Positions 1 through 11,098 of a stretch of DNA of 64,000 nucleotides are shown here, piece by piece (position 1 is the stretch's first letter; every line of letters starts with the position of its first letter). A program made the position numbers and the translations under genes. The notes under the pieces were generated by a model, which was not told the DNA's origin, searched no databases, and worked only from the letters and a program-made list of their open reading frames with translations. The DNA lies in the NCBI RefSeq assembly GCF_023053635.1, contig NC_086182.1, positions 32,845,501-32,909,500 of the forward strand, given 5' to 3'. Source of the stretch: Elgaria multicarinata webbii. Its lineage: Eukaryota > Chordata > Lepidosauria > Squamata > Anguidae.

Positions 1-880
1 ATACCTGTCTGCCGGAGGCTGACAAGGAACATATGAATGCAAAGAGAGCATTTGGGGCTTTCTATCAATTAGCATCTAGAATAAAGAATTCCATAGCAGG
101 TTTGATTGGTAAACATGCCTCGAAAAAAGACATGGATAATTTTGCCTCTTCTATTCCTTTATTTTGGGGAGTATGGAAGGTTATCACCTAGGTATCTAGA
201 GGAACAGGTGAAATTGACCAGTAGATCAGCTTCATAAATCTCTGCAGAATATTGTCTGGTTAACTTAACATGTGTGCACATTCCGCTAGTAGGAAAGTTG
301 ATTATTCCAAGCCCTGGACTGTAGGTTTGTGACTGGTGCTATCCACATAAGGAGACATTAACTTAGCTTAGTCTTATATAGAAACCATGCAGTACAGAGG
401 TTCTTATTCCAAGAAGCATGGCCGGTGTGTTAGATTGCAGCTCTCACTGATCATCTTTTTGATGTATAATTTTAAAAGAACAGTGGTAATATTGTTAGTC
501 CAAACCATTTTTCCTCTCCAGATTTTCTGTGTTCATTTGTTTTAGGTTTTCAGATCTTTGGGAAAGACAAGCTGGACACCAAATGTGCAGCTCTGGAGCA
601 CATAAATGCCTCTCAGAGTAGTTTACTTGGGAGTTAAGTGAGATCTTATTGCATCCTCTAGCATGCAACTTCCACAGGCCACTATGCAAATCTGCGACAT
701 TCTACCCTTGTGGCACAACTGATTCTCCTCCCCCCACTTTGGATTAACTTGGGAAAACTGATGTTATGATTGTATTTTGTTTGCTAACAAATGACAATTG
801 TTCTATCAACAGTGCTGGAGACTGAATGGTTCACTTCCATGGCCTTCTCAGTCTGGGATGTGGACTGAGATTGAAAATGT
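1..880. other. Unrecognised non-coding sequence
   Basis: I see no gene or clearly recognisable repeat here. Open frames are short (64 codons or fewer) and show no domain or splice context. Confidence 0.5.
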
Positions 881-889
881 TTTTTATGA

Positions 890-1165
890 CCTGGCTCACA
901 CATAATGCCGATTCATGGGTTGTTTAACCCATGAATTGGTGGGGCCACAAATGCAAAGAAACTTCCACTTTCAGTCAGCTTTATTCGGCAACCCAGGAAC
1001 AGCTTGTTCCTGGGTTGTTTGCTGTGATGTCCAAACCTGGAACTCTTGAGTTGTTGAGAGACAAGCAGCCCAAAGTTTTAACCCAGCAACAAAGCATGGG
1101 TGATACTTGGGTTAAACTCTGGGTTGTTTAACCCATAACCCAGAGTTCCAGGTTCAGACATCACA
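890..1165. mobile_element. Foldback (palindromic) MITE, 'acccatgggttgttt' type
   Basis: The stretch is full of self-complementary words such as tgggttgtttaaccca, and opens with a phrase close to 'ctggctcacacataatg', which recurs at the edges of similar elements near 37.5, 50.1, 52.1 and 58.3 kb. It is non-coding. The family assignment (non-autonomous DNA transposon) is an inference from internal symmetry and repetition within the window. Confidence 0.5.
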
Positions 1166-1589
1166 TCAAATATCCCATGAACGACCTTTTCTTGAGTTGT
1201 TGATTAAAGCTGATTGAAAGCAGAAGTGGCGAGAGCACAGGAATCAGTATGCTCATTCCATGCTCACAGCCCCAACAACCCATGAGTTGTACTATGACTC
1301 CTTGTCTGGTTTGTACGGGGACCTCATTAAGAAAGCTGGGCTCTAGATCCCATAGCTTAAGTCCTGGAAGCTGAAGCGTCCAGTCTCCTAGGGGTGATGA
1401 TGATGGTACATACGAGGGGAGCAGGGGACACAGGCTTGAGTTCTTTCTTTGACTGTCACACTTGGCATAAGAATAACCTTTGGCTTCTCTCCTTTCCAGA
1501 GGTAAGTAATCACCCATAGCGTTGCTTCTCGGAAATCTGGCAACAAGATCAAATCGAAAAATTCAGCCCAGCGAGTAGGCACTGTTAAT

Positions 1590-1675
1590 CTGTAATCTCT
1601 CCCATGTTTACAACGGAGAGGTGAGAAAGACAGGTGGTTGTTGAGACACACACAAACAGAGCCAGAAGCAGCTGT
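1590..1675 (+). repeat. Interspersed repeat shared with 12430-12515
   Basis: About 80 bases containing 'gtttacaacggagaggtga' and 'gttgagacacac' recur in the same orientation at 12430-12515 with few differences. The family is not recognised. Confidence 0.5.
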
Positions 1676-3900
1676 TTTCTTTAATGTTTAAATTGGAAAG
1701 AGAAATCTGAGAGGCATAAAATCCAGATGAATTTTGTTTTTCCTCTTCTGAGTTACTAAATTATTCATAGCTAGAGCACTGCACCTGGGCCAGAGAGATT
1801 TTTGCATTCTTGTTGATGCTGTGGCTTGATCCTGGCTGGCTATATGAATGCACCAAGTTTCAGTGTCCTCTGAATAATTTTCATCACAGAAGAATGTGGG
1901 TGTCCTAAATGTGTTTGCGTGGAAGTAAAGCAGTTTTTAATAAAGCTCACTTCCTAGTAAATTATGCTTGAGAACAGGGCTCTAATCCCTTTGTCACAGA
2001 TGAGGTCCAGCAGTTGAAAGGGCAGCGGCCTTTGTTGCAGGGCTTGTGCAATGCATTTGGAAGCTTTCACCCTTGTGACATTGCTTGACGTGCTCTGGGG
2101 AGGTTGAGCAACTCCCACCCCGAGTGCTTGAGGGTGCTAAACTTCACTTTGCGAAATGAGAGTGAAGTGTGGAATCTCAAAAGCAGATTTTTCCAGTCCT
2201 GGAAACAAGAGTTCCTCTCTTGGCTGCAGCACACTGCCCTATAAGTTGCTGTCAGTTGCTAAGACTCTTCAAAGCAAGGTTTTAAGGGCTATCACTGATG
2301 CCATTCACAAGCAGGGAAGAAACGTCTCTCTCTGTTGGGATGTATTTAACATCAGTTTGCGAAAGAAGTGCTGTGTTCATAATCTAGATTTTGCTGTTGT
2401 TTGTATCTACACTGCCCGAGGCAGGCAACATATGATTTGTTCCCTATTTTATCTGCATTTAATATTGGAATCCCTACTAAACTATTTTTGCTTTCATTTT
2501 ATTTACTTGGAAACTCTTCTGCGTTTTCATTTTTAACACTGGAGTTAAATTGGCACAGCATTGCTGAAACATAGCAGAGCATTTGCTGAACTCCTTGAAC
2601 TTGGGGGAGAACCGCAGCACCTCTTCGGATGATATGCGGTACCTTTGCGGGCAGCCAAAGATTTGGTAGTTGGAAAACTGATACGTGCAAATGCTAAACT
2701 GAGTGCCTTAATGGTGGCAGGTCAGGAGGGAAGACAATGCTGAAGGTACGCTGGCTATAAAGCGAGCAAACTCAAGTGCACATGTAATTGTGTGTGCAGG
2801 GGAGGGGAGATATGCAAGGAACAACAAGAGTTTATATAATTTGTGGTAGTACAGGCGGGAACTAGACATGCACCAGATGTTACAATACTGAGGTGTGGAA
2901 TAGACTGTACCACTCAGGCTGCAGGTAGGAGATGATGTTTTTGTAATGGTCCACGTAAAAAAAAAACTTTCTATAAATTAAAAATAAGAGTATTGTGTAA
3001 TAGAGAAAGATAATCTTGCCTCTTACTCCGCTAGTGCTCCACTTGTGTGGAGTATTTTTTTTTTTTTACTGTAGGGGAAGTATTCAATAATGCGATCCTT
3101 ACCACCCACAATCTGAATTGGTACAGCCCACTCTACACTCCAATTCTCCTGCACATGTAGACCAGAAGTTTACATCCTTGATCTTTGCTAAAGATCTAGA
3201 GAAATTGTGTATAGAGGAGAGCAACCTTGTTTAGAATAACGTACAGTTCTCCTCTTCTCCCCACCCCCCAAAAACTGTCTCCTGAGAAATTTTATTCCAA
3301 CCTTTCTAAGCAGTTAGGGTGGTTTTTACCATTCACAGTTAATTGCATACCGCTGGGGGTGGAGGGAGACATTGGGAAGGAAGAGAGACGCATGGTTTTG
3401 CAGCAAACACCTGTTGTCCTGGTGGAGCTAACTGCTCACTCCTGATTTGTGCCTTGTTCATGCTGCTGCCGATTCTCATCTTTCCAGGTGTTATTTTATG
3501 AAAAGATAAAGATGTGGGATTGCCATTTTTTTTCATCCAGCATCTGCTCCAACCCCTCACACAATTCTGTCGCAATTCCCTATCTGCTGCCTCTGGAGGG
3601 GCTCTTTATTTGCTTGTGAGGTCCTTGCAATATGTAAATAACTATGTGCAAATTAAAAGGTACCCTTTTTCACAGAATCAGTTCTGCCTACTGGTCTTTT
3701 TAATATATGTGACAACACTCTCTGCCTAACATTTTTGTTTGCAAACTCTTGTAAGTCCTCTTTATACCCTCCTGGCTTATGTGTTGACTCGCAAGACAGT
3801 GAGGTGCCTTGAATTAGAGAAACTGGGTCCAAAGAGTCATGAAGTAGCTTTAAGCAACCTCAGTTCCCCAACTAAATGATAGGGTTTTCTCCCTCTCCCA
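1676..3900. other. Unrecognised non-coding sequence
   Basis: The longest open frame (2156-2536, plus strand, 126 codons) has no recognisable domain and looks like chance. A T-run lies at about 3054-3068. I see no exon-like segment. Confidence 0.45.
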
Positions 3901-4302
3901 TAATAATATAACCCAGGGTCATCCCATGAACCTGATTGGTGGGAGATTCAGGACAAATAAAAGGAAGTTTTTATTCACACAGTGCATAGTTAAACTATGG
4001 AATTCACTCCACAAGATGTAGAGATGGCCACCACTATTGATGGCTTTAAAAGGGGGTTGGATAAATTCCTGAAGGAGAAGGCTATCAATGGCTACTTGTC
4101 CTGTTGGCTATGTGCTACCTCCAGTATCAGGCAGTAAGCCTATATGCACCAGTTGTGGGGGAACATGGGCGGGAGGGTGCTGTTGCACCGTGTCCTGCTT
4201 GAGTGTGTGTGTCCCTGGTCAACAGCTGGTTGGCCACTGCTGAACAGAGTGCTAGACTAGATGGACCCTTGGTCTGATCCAGCAGGGCTCTTCTGATGTT
4301 AA
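3900..4302 (+). mobile_element. CR1 LINE, 3' end
   Basis: The sequence matches the widespread reptile CR1 3' region: 'ggcgggagattcaggac'-like start, 'gaattcactccacaagatg', 'gctatcaatggctac', and the terminal 'tggtctgatccagcagggc'. It is 5'-truncated and non-coding. Similar fragments occur at 14636, 46795, 46838, 53946 and 56403. Confidence 0.85.
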
Positions 4303-4745
4303 AGGAAACCTTCTTAGGTAGACTGTTCCACTATTGTTCAGATCTTAAAGTCAGGAAGTTTTTCCTTATAATCTGACTTTGGGCTGCTGAGAGTTGAATT
4401 TCAACAATAGCTTATGTAAAGGAAAGTCCCTTTTGAAGCACAGCTGGAATCCAGCCAGACCAGATCATTGCAGTCTCTCAGACAGCCAGTATGATTATTT
4501 TCATGAAATTCAGCCAAGAAGGCAAAACTTAAATCAAGCAGCTTACCATGGAATTCTCCACGAAGAGGGAGCTGGGTGGGTTCCCAAAGCAAGTTGGGAA
4601 AATGTTGAAAAATACACCTGGGATGTTAGCATTTGTTATGAATAAGTTGTGTTGCTGTTTGCACCTCTCAGAGTAAGTACAGTCAATAATGATAAATAGT
4701 TGGTGTTCAGAGTGCTTTGAATATATTATGTTATATACTGTACCT

Positions 4746-4853
4746 CAGCCTTTACTAACCTGGGTACTTTCCAGATGTGTTGGACTACATCTCCCAGCTT
4801 ACTGGCTGTTTGTGATTGTACACATCTGGAGAGCAGCAGGGTAAGGAAGGCTG
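4746..4853. mobile_element. Short palindromic hAT-type MITE
   Basis: It begins cagcctttactaacctggg and ends with the inverted complement gggtaaggaaggctg, with 'ccagatgtgttggactaca' inside. It belongs to the same family as the 28844-28972 copy, which has a perfect 8-bp target duplication. This copy is more diverged and its duplication is not visible. Confidence 0.65.
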
Positions 4854-4859
4854 ATCTAT

Positions 4860-4980
4860 AACAATCCTATAAATTAGGTTTGTGTTATTGTCCCCCATAT
4901 TACAGAGGGTGAGGAGAAGCAGGCCTAAAGCTGCCTTGTGAGTTCATGGCAGAAGCGAGATTTGAAATGACTTCCTATTT
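4860..4980 (-). repeat. Possible MIR-like SINE fragment
   Basis: Phrases such as 'cccccatattacagagggtgaggag' and 'gcagaagcgagatttgaa' resemble the core of MIR/CORE SINEs. The fragment is old and the call is tentative. Confidence 0.35.
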
Positions 4981-5455
4981 TGTAGCTCAGGGCCAACCAC
5001 ACATTACACGCAAATGCATGTAATGCAGCCTCTACTTCTCTTTTAAGTGAGACTCAGCCTTTGCAGGTTGTGTTTTTATGCAAGGAACTAATAAACCCTC
5101 CCTGCTGGCCATTTTTCTCCTTAATTTTACTCTCCCAGCTGCTCCCTTCTTGGGATTACAGATGTTTATTTATAAGCACAAATATTAGTCAAGGCAGAAT
5201 CCTTGAAGGTGGGTAACAGTATGGATGATAGGGCAATTTTAACTAGGAAAATAGCTTGCAAGGAGAGAGTTAAGCACCTCTTCCTGCTCTTCTCAGGATT
5301 GAAAAAGTGAGGCTTTTGTGCACATTTGCAAGTAATGTTGTAGCCTGCCTCTCAGTCCTTCGTGTTATGTGACATCAGCTCACTAAGGAAATAACAGCTG
5401 AAACCAACATAAAAGTAACAAAAACAAGAAGCAGCAGAAAAAGCAATCGTACAGG

Positions 5456-5556
5456 AATAATAATAATAATAATAATTTATTTATATAGCACCATCAATGT
5501 ACATGGTGCTGTACAGAGTAAAACAGTAAATAGCAAGACCCTGCCGCATAGGCTTA
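5456..5556 (-). mobile_element. L2-type LINE/SINE 3' tail
   Basis: An (AAT)n run is followed by 'tttatttatatagcaccatc' and 'atggtgctgtacagagtaaa'. This is the reverse complement of the tail seen on the plus strand at 6860-6930 and 54925-55009. Confidence 0.65.
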
Positions 5557-5564
5557 TGCACTGT

Positions 5565-5703
5565 GGCAGTTTTCCCCAACATGGTGCCTTCTAGATATTT
5601 TGGACTTCAACTCCCATCAGCCCCAGTCAACATGGCCAATGGCCAGGAACGCTGGGGGTTGTCCAAAACATTTGGAGGACACCAGGCTGGAGAGAGTTGC
5701 AGT
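5565..5703. mobile_element. Palindromic hAT-type MITE, diverged copy
   Basis: Left arm 'ttttccccaacatggtgcc' pairs with right arm 'ggacaccaggctggagaga', and the core has 'ggacttcaactcccatcag'. It is the same family as 9954-10078 and 28844-28972. Confidence 0.6.
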
Positions 5704-6059
5704 GAAGGATTGGATGTGGGTGAACAAATCGAAGTCCAGTCCAGACAATGTAGGTTCTGTCAATCAGCAGACAAACGAGCCTGGGGCTGGAGTTACTACC
5801 TCTTCGGAATGGGCTTGCACTTTCTCTGAAGGAAAAAATTGCAGCTTGGGGCCACTCCTGGATCTAGCATTAGTCTTGAGGAGCCAAGTGGCTGCTGTGA
5901 CCAAGAGTACCTTTGCACCAGCTGGGTCCCTTCCTAGAGAACGTGGATCTGACCTTGGTTAATTACCTCTCATTTACGCTACTGTAATACGCTTTGCGTG
6001 GACCTGCCCTTGAAAAGTATTAGGTAACTACAGCTAAAGTGAAGTGGGGCAGACAGACT

Positions 6060-6385
6060 GTTGTCTGGTGTGCGTTTTGGAGACCATATTTCACCAGTCT
6101 TGAACCAAGTGCACTGGCTTCCAATTCAAGGTGCTGGTTTGCATCTGTAAAACTCTAAATGGCTTGGAGTCAGGATATCTGAAGGACCACCTCTTCCCAT
6201 ATGAGCCTGCCTGTAATCTGAGGTCTTCATCAGAGGCCCTGTTGCGCATTCCACCACCAAGGGAGACTCGGTGGGTGGGTATGTAAGACAGGGCCTTTTC
6301 TGTTGCAGAGCCCTAGCTGTGAAACTCCCTCCCAAGAGAGGTGAGTCTGGCTCCATTCCTACTGAGTTTTAGACAGGCAGTATTC
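6060..6385 (+). mobile_element. Old L2-type LINE fragment
   Basis: On the plus strand the bases keep traces of the C-terminal part of an L2-type reverse transcriptase ('...gggccttttctgttgcag...', equivalent to the conserved RAF-S-VA-P region). It is decayed in all frames. Its relationship to the 16190-16730 fragment is inferred from shared phrases. Confidence 0.5.
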
Positions 6386-6419
6386 TTTCCTCAGGCCTTT
6401 GGCTTTTAACAGCCTTTGG

Positions 6420-6900
6420 CTTTTAACAGCTGACCTTCAAAGCTTTTCACGGTCTAGCTCCTTCCTATCTCTCCTCTCTCATCTCACACTATTGCCCCGC
6501 TCGTGCTCTTCGCTCCTCTGATGCCATGTTTCTCGCCTGCCCAAGGGCCTCTACTTCCCTTGCTCGGCTTCGTCCATTTTCGTCTGCTGCCCCTTACGCC
6601 TGGAACGCTCTTCCAGAACATTTGAGAACTACAAGTTCAACCGCAGCTTTTAAAGCTCAACTAAAAACTTTTCTTTTTCCTAAAGCTTTTAAAACTTGAT
6701 GTTGTGCAGACTTCTACTGTTACTTTCTACTGTTAGTTTTACCCTACCCTGTGCCTGCTTACCCTACCCTGTACCTGTTTGCATTCTCTTCCCCTCCTTA
6801 TTGTTTTACTATGATTTTATTAGATTGTAAGCCTATGCGGCAGGGTCTTGCTATTTACTGCTTTACTCTGTACAGCACCATGTACACTGATGGTGCTATA

Positions 6901-6930
<30 letters not shown>
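6420..6930 (+). mobile_element. L2-type LINE, 3' end with tail
   Basis: Translating about 6433-6700 gives the typical end of an L2-like reverse transcriptase ORF: AFHGLAPSYLSSL, then RSSDAMF, FSSAAPYAWNALPEHLR and FKAQLKTFLF before a stop. A 3' UTR and the tail 'ggtgctatataaataaata' follow. It is heavily 5'-truncated. The C-terminal frame is well preserved, so it is a fairly young insertion. Confidence 0.75.
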
Positions 6931-6931
<1 letters not shown>

Positions 6932-7770
6932 CATTGTATTTGGCCTGTTTGAAAAAGAATGCTCTTTTTTTTTCCTTTTGCTTTCATTTTGTGATTTTAT
7001 TGTAAATTACTTTGAGGGCCCTGGTGGGAAAAAAAGTCATATATAAATACTATTCATAAAATAATAAATGATATCAGGAAAATGCTTTTTTAAATGAAAT
7101 ATTTTTTACTTGCCTTTGGACCTCTAGTAATGAGGGAATGAAATGGGCACCTTTTACAGACAGAATTCCAAGGGGCAGGTGGCACCATAGAGAAAGCACA
7201 AAAGATGGGCTTGTTTAATGGGGCACATAAAACAGCTGATCCATAATTATGCTTTTTAAGTACCATATCAGCAAGTTTCTATACTTTGTGGTTCCAGGAA
7301 ATAGTTTTAAAATGCATAAGCTGTGGTTGGTTTTTGTTATACCCTTTGATGTTAACAATAAATTGAGATGGGAACGCAGAGCACAGAAACTTGAGATGGG
7401 TTTTTGTGGTTTAATATATTTATTTTTAAAGAATGTTTATCCCTTTCTTCAACTGAAAGGCTTGCAATGCAGTTTACTGAAAATCAATAATAAAACACTC
7501 CCAATCTAAAAGAGACTGCGTGGAAGGAACAAGGCACCAGCTATTAACGTTACCAAGTTCTTAGAATGAACAGCTTGAATGGAAAGTCCAGGAAGAAGAG
7601 GAGCCAAATGGAGCCGGTGTCTCAGCAGAGCTGATGGAGTTGGCCCTCTGTTGCAGGGTGGTACAATGGCTGCTGCAAATTAACAACTGAGGAAGAAGAG
7701 GAGGACTCTTCTCCTGTTCTTTCCCTGTCTCTCCTCTTCTTGACTTTCCTACTTTCTATTGCTCTAAGCA
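6931..7770. other. Unrecognised non-coding sequence
   Basis: AT-rich sequence with only short open frames. I see no gene or clear repeat. Confidence 0.4.
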
Positions 7771-7774
7771 AGAA

Positions 7775-7870
7775 GTAGGGAACCTGTGGGTTGGACTCCA
7801 ACTCCCATCAACCCCTCCAGCATGGCCAGTGGGCAGAGATTATGCAAACTGTAGTCCCAGCAACATCTGG
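7775..7870. mobile_element. Palindromic MITE fragment
   Basis: It contains 'tggactccaactcccatca' and the complementary 'aaactgtagtcccagcaac', the two arms of the foldback family described at 28844. Confidence 0.5.
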
Positions 7871-8400
7871 ACTAAGTTATGTGAAAACCCAAGTATTGCG
7901 ACCACAAGCAAAAGAAAGGGGAAAAGAAGACCTTGCAATAAACCTAAATGTCAACTGAGCTCATTAATAAATACCAGTGATAATGTTCGTAGACTGAATA
8001 AGGCTGTCCACTGCATCCAGGGCAAATATACCTGTGCACCACTGAATGCATCTGATTTCCTGCATCAAGTGCCCAAAATTCAGTTACATCAGCCAAACAA
8101 AACTATATTTAAGACAATGATTAAATGAACACAAATCAGACATCAAGCTTAATAAGCATCAATAAACCTGTCTGTGAATGCTTTAACCTTTCTGGAATAT
8201 CATCAAGGACCTCAGGGTGGCCATTCTAAAGAAACTGAAATCAGGGACTTGCTTGGAATGTGAGAGCACAGGACAAGAGATGATAAAGAAATTTGATTGT
8301 GTGAATCAGGGACCTAATGGGGACTGTGGTTTCCTGTGCACATTATAAAGACTCTTAATGCATCCTGTGTGTGTAACTTGCTTTAAGAGAATGGAATGCT
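7829..8400 (+). mobile_element. Penelope-like retroelement remnant (GIY-YIG part)
   Basis: The plus-strand frame starting at 7829 contains a Cys-rich linker (RRPCNKPKC) followed by INTSDNVRR, typical of the region between reverse transcriptase and GIY-YIG endonuclease in Penelope-like elements. Further on, in other frames, come a KCPK-like block, a Y-I-x-Q-T-like block and an LNEHKSDIK-like block. The element is a 5'-truncated, frame-broken fragment. The open frame is therefore not a host gene. The family call rests on motif memory only. Confidence 0.55.
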
Positions 8401-8454
8401 TGCTGTTTAATTGACTTTTCAGATTCAAAGCCTCCAGCTCCACATACAGCATTT

Positions 8455-8600
8455 CATTTCATTTACTGATTGATTTATTACATTTCTATACTGCCCAATA
8501 GCCAAAGCTCTCTGAGCGGTTCACAAAAATTAGGACTACGAAGCACAGCATAAAAATAGTATAAAATATAGATGCTTAGAACTACAATAAAGTGCCTTTG
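8455..8600 (-). mobile_element. L2-type LINE 3' tail
   Basis: 'ttacatttctatactgccca' then 'agctctctgagcggttcac' is the reverse complement of a very common squamate LINE tail. Related fragments lie at 23125, 31295, 38928, 41450, 46365 and 48660. Confidence 0.7.
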
Positions 8601-8634
8601 CAACCCATGAAAGCTCGTTCTAAACTGTTTAAAC

Positions 8635-9262
8635 TAGGGGTGTGCACGGACCCCCCAATCCGCTTCGTGGCCCGATCTGGAAAACCCAGATCGGGCCCGA
8701 TCCTCTTCGCGACGCTCCGCCTGTCTCCCGCTCCACTCCACGGAGCGAGATCCGGCTTCGCCGCCGTCACTTCCGGCTTCAACTGGGGCCTCAATTGAAG
8801 CCCGCGACGGAGGAAGGTAAGCGGCCCTCCTCCCTGCTCCCTTACCTGCCGCCGCTGCCGCATGGATGGCGGCGCCGGTGGCGCCAGGTAGGCCAGGCCC
8901 CCGCCCCCTTACCTTCCTCCATCGCGGGCTTCAATTGAGGCCCCGGTTGAAGCCGGAAGAGGCCTCGGCCTTCACTTCCGGCTTCAACCGGGGCCTCAAT
9001 TGAAGCCCGCGACAGAGGAAGGTAAGTGTCCCTCCTCCCTGCTCCCTTACCTGGCGCTGCCGCTGCATGGATAGTGGCGCCGGCAGCGCCAGATTAGTCC
9101 CCCTACCCCCACTTACCTGCAGGCAAAGCTCCAGATTGAGGCGATCCTCTTCGCCTCGATCCGCAGCCCCCCTGACTCTCTTCGCCTCCGCCTTTTCCGG
9201 AGGCGAATTAGGCCGCCTCGCTCCTGCTTCTCTGAACCGAAGAGAAGCGGAGCACATCCCTA
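8635..9262. mobile_element. Non-autonomous hAT MITE (628 bp) with 8-bp target duplication
   Basis: Termini are taggggtgtgc... and ...gcacatcccta, an inverted repeat with the TAGGG start typical of hAT elements. It is flanked on both sides by gtttaaac (8627-8634 and 9263-9270), a perfect 8-bp duplication. The interior is GC-rich with internal inverted repeats around 'cttcaattgaggcccc'. No transposase is present. A second member lies at 19875-20486. Open frames inside are by-products of base composition. Confidence 0.85.
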
Positions 9263-9270
9263 GTTTAAAC

Positions 9271-9945
9271 AACGAAACCGTCTATATTTGTGCTACTTTT
9301 TAACCCTTGAATTTGTACACAGAAGGCAAACGTGGTTACACTATAAAACCATTTTACAAATTTGCAGATCATATCAAGTAAAAGATTAGGGTCTCATTTG
9401 TTGTTTTTAAGGACTGGAGCTGGGCAGTAGAGAAACCTTGAAGATGTATCTTAAGAGGGTTGTTTGTGTCTGTACATATCAGTGATAACACTCATTTGTT
9501 GTCTGAGACGGAAAAGACATCCCTTTACCCTTTCAAAACACACGCACGCATATTCCTCAAACGGCTGGGTGGGCGTGTAGTGATTTGGTGCTGAGATAGC
9601 AGCTACATGGAAATTTCCTGAGGAAGGACAGCAGCACCACAAAGAATGGCTTGCTGTTTATCCACACGGAATCATTAGCCCTGTGCTGTGAGGGAAAACA
9701 CAATAAGCTAAGGAGCCCTTTCAAAAACAAGTGTCTCGGGCCATCTTAAGGACTAATCTAGCCCACAAAAGCATCTGCCACATTAAATCTGCCTTGTCTT
9801 AAAGGTGCCACGAGGCTCATTGTTGTGTTTACTGTAATGGACTCCCCTCTCTAATAAGAAAACAGCAGGCTCTCCTTCTCTGATCTTGTCTGATTCAAAG
9901 TTGTCTCTCTCTGTTGATACTTCTTTCAAAATCAAAATAAGCAAT
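9271..9945. other. Unrecognised non-coding sequence
   Basis: No gene or clear repeat seen. Confidence 0.4.
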
Positions 9946-9953
9946 GTGGAGTT

Positions 9954-10078
9954 CAGCCTTCTACAACCTGGTGTCCTCAAGACGTGTGGGACTACAAGTT
10001 CCACAATGCCCAGCCAGCATGGGGATGGTGGTAGTTGTAGTCCTGCATATCTGGAGGGCACCAGGTTGGGGAAGGCTG
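9954..10078. mobile_element. Palindromic hAT-type MITE (125 bp)
   Basis: It starts cagccttctacaacctgg and ends ccaggttggggaaggctg. The flanking 8-mers gtggagtt and gtgtagat agree at 6 of 8 positions, consistent with an aged 8-bp duplication. Confidence 0.75.
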
Positions 10079-10086
10079 GTGTAGAT

Positions 10087-10719
10087 GCTGGTGACTAAAG
10101 CCTATTGATCATGCAGACCACCATGTGCTGGAAGAAACAGACCAGTCTGCATCAGCGAAAGCAGGAGATTGTTTTTGAGCATTGTTCAAGCAGCTGTTGG
10201 AAAGCGAGGAAGGAATCGCATTGCTTCGCAGGCAGTAAAGTGACGCCCAGGCAAAAGCTATAATCTCCTATTAGCCCATACAAAGAATGGCATCCTTTGG
10301 ACCAGTCTGGGCCTTGAGCTGCTGACCTATTGTCCTCTAGGCAATAAAAGAGGCAGATAAAGGGCTTCATCCACGTACCCGTTTCCCTCGAATTATCCCC
10401 ATAGTGTAAAGCTGTCGTTGTTGTTAGCTAAATCACATCCCGGGCGGCAGCGCTCCTAAAATCCTTTGCATATCAGGAAAGGGTTTAAGGGGGAGAAATG
10501 TAAAAAATCAACGGATGACCCAATCCGATTCAAATTTGGTATGCTTAAAGCCCTCCTTAATATCTATTACTTTGCCAATTTTGATGTCTTTATCTTTAAA
10601 ATTTACGCAGATGTAAGCATTAGTTTCATTTGCACTTTTATCATATCAAATCATTCTCCTGCGCCCCCAGTGGCCGCTCGGAGAACAACAAAAGATTCGC
10701 TCCTAAAGAGGTAGTTAAA
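10087..10719. other. Unrecognised non-coding sequence
   Basis: No gene or repeat recognised. The AT-rich stretch 10490-10660 has an open frame without features. Confidence 0.4.
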
Positions 10720-11098
10720 TAGGGGGGAATCCGCACGTCGTTCCGAGATCGCTTCTAAGCGACCCCAGTGCGGCGTGAAAGCGAGCGTGTAACTGGCCTT
10801 TGGAAGAGCCAATGAAGAGACGTCCTTCCCGCCGCCGCCACCCGCAGACCTCCTCGCCGGCTGGGACGGAGAGCTCGGGGGAAGAAGGCGGGGTGGAGAG
10901 CTTCTTCTGCTCTCAACCCCGCCTTCTTCAGCCGAGCTCTCCTCGCCGGTCGGCGAGGAGGTCTGCGGGTGGCGGTGGCGGCGGCGGTGGGAAGGACATC
11001 TCTTCATCGGCTCTTCCAAAGGCCAGTTACATACTCGCTTTCACGCCACACTGGGGTCGCTTAGAAGCGATCTCGGAACGACGTGCGGATTCCCCCTA
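10720..11098. mobile_element. GC-rich near-perfect palindrome (foldback element, family member 1)
   Basis: The left half (ggggggaatccgcacgtcg... through gacctcctcgccgg) is repeated in inverted orientation in the right half (cggcgaggaggtctgcggg... through acgtgcggattccccc), so nearly the whole 379 bp can fold into one hairpin. The ends are flanked by TA on both sides. Open frames on both strands start with the same peptide because of the symmetry; neither is a gene. Related copies are at 48748-49102 and 54262-54472. Confidence 0.8.
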
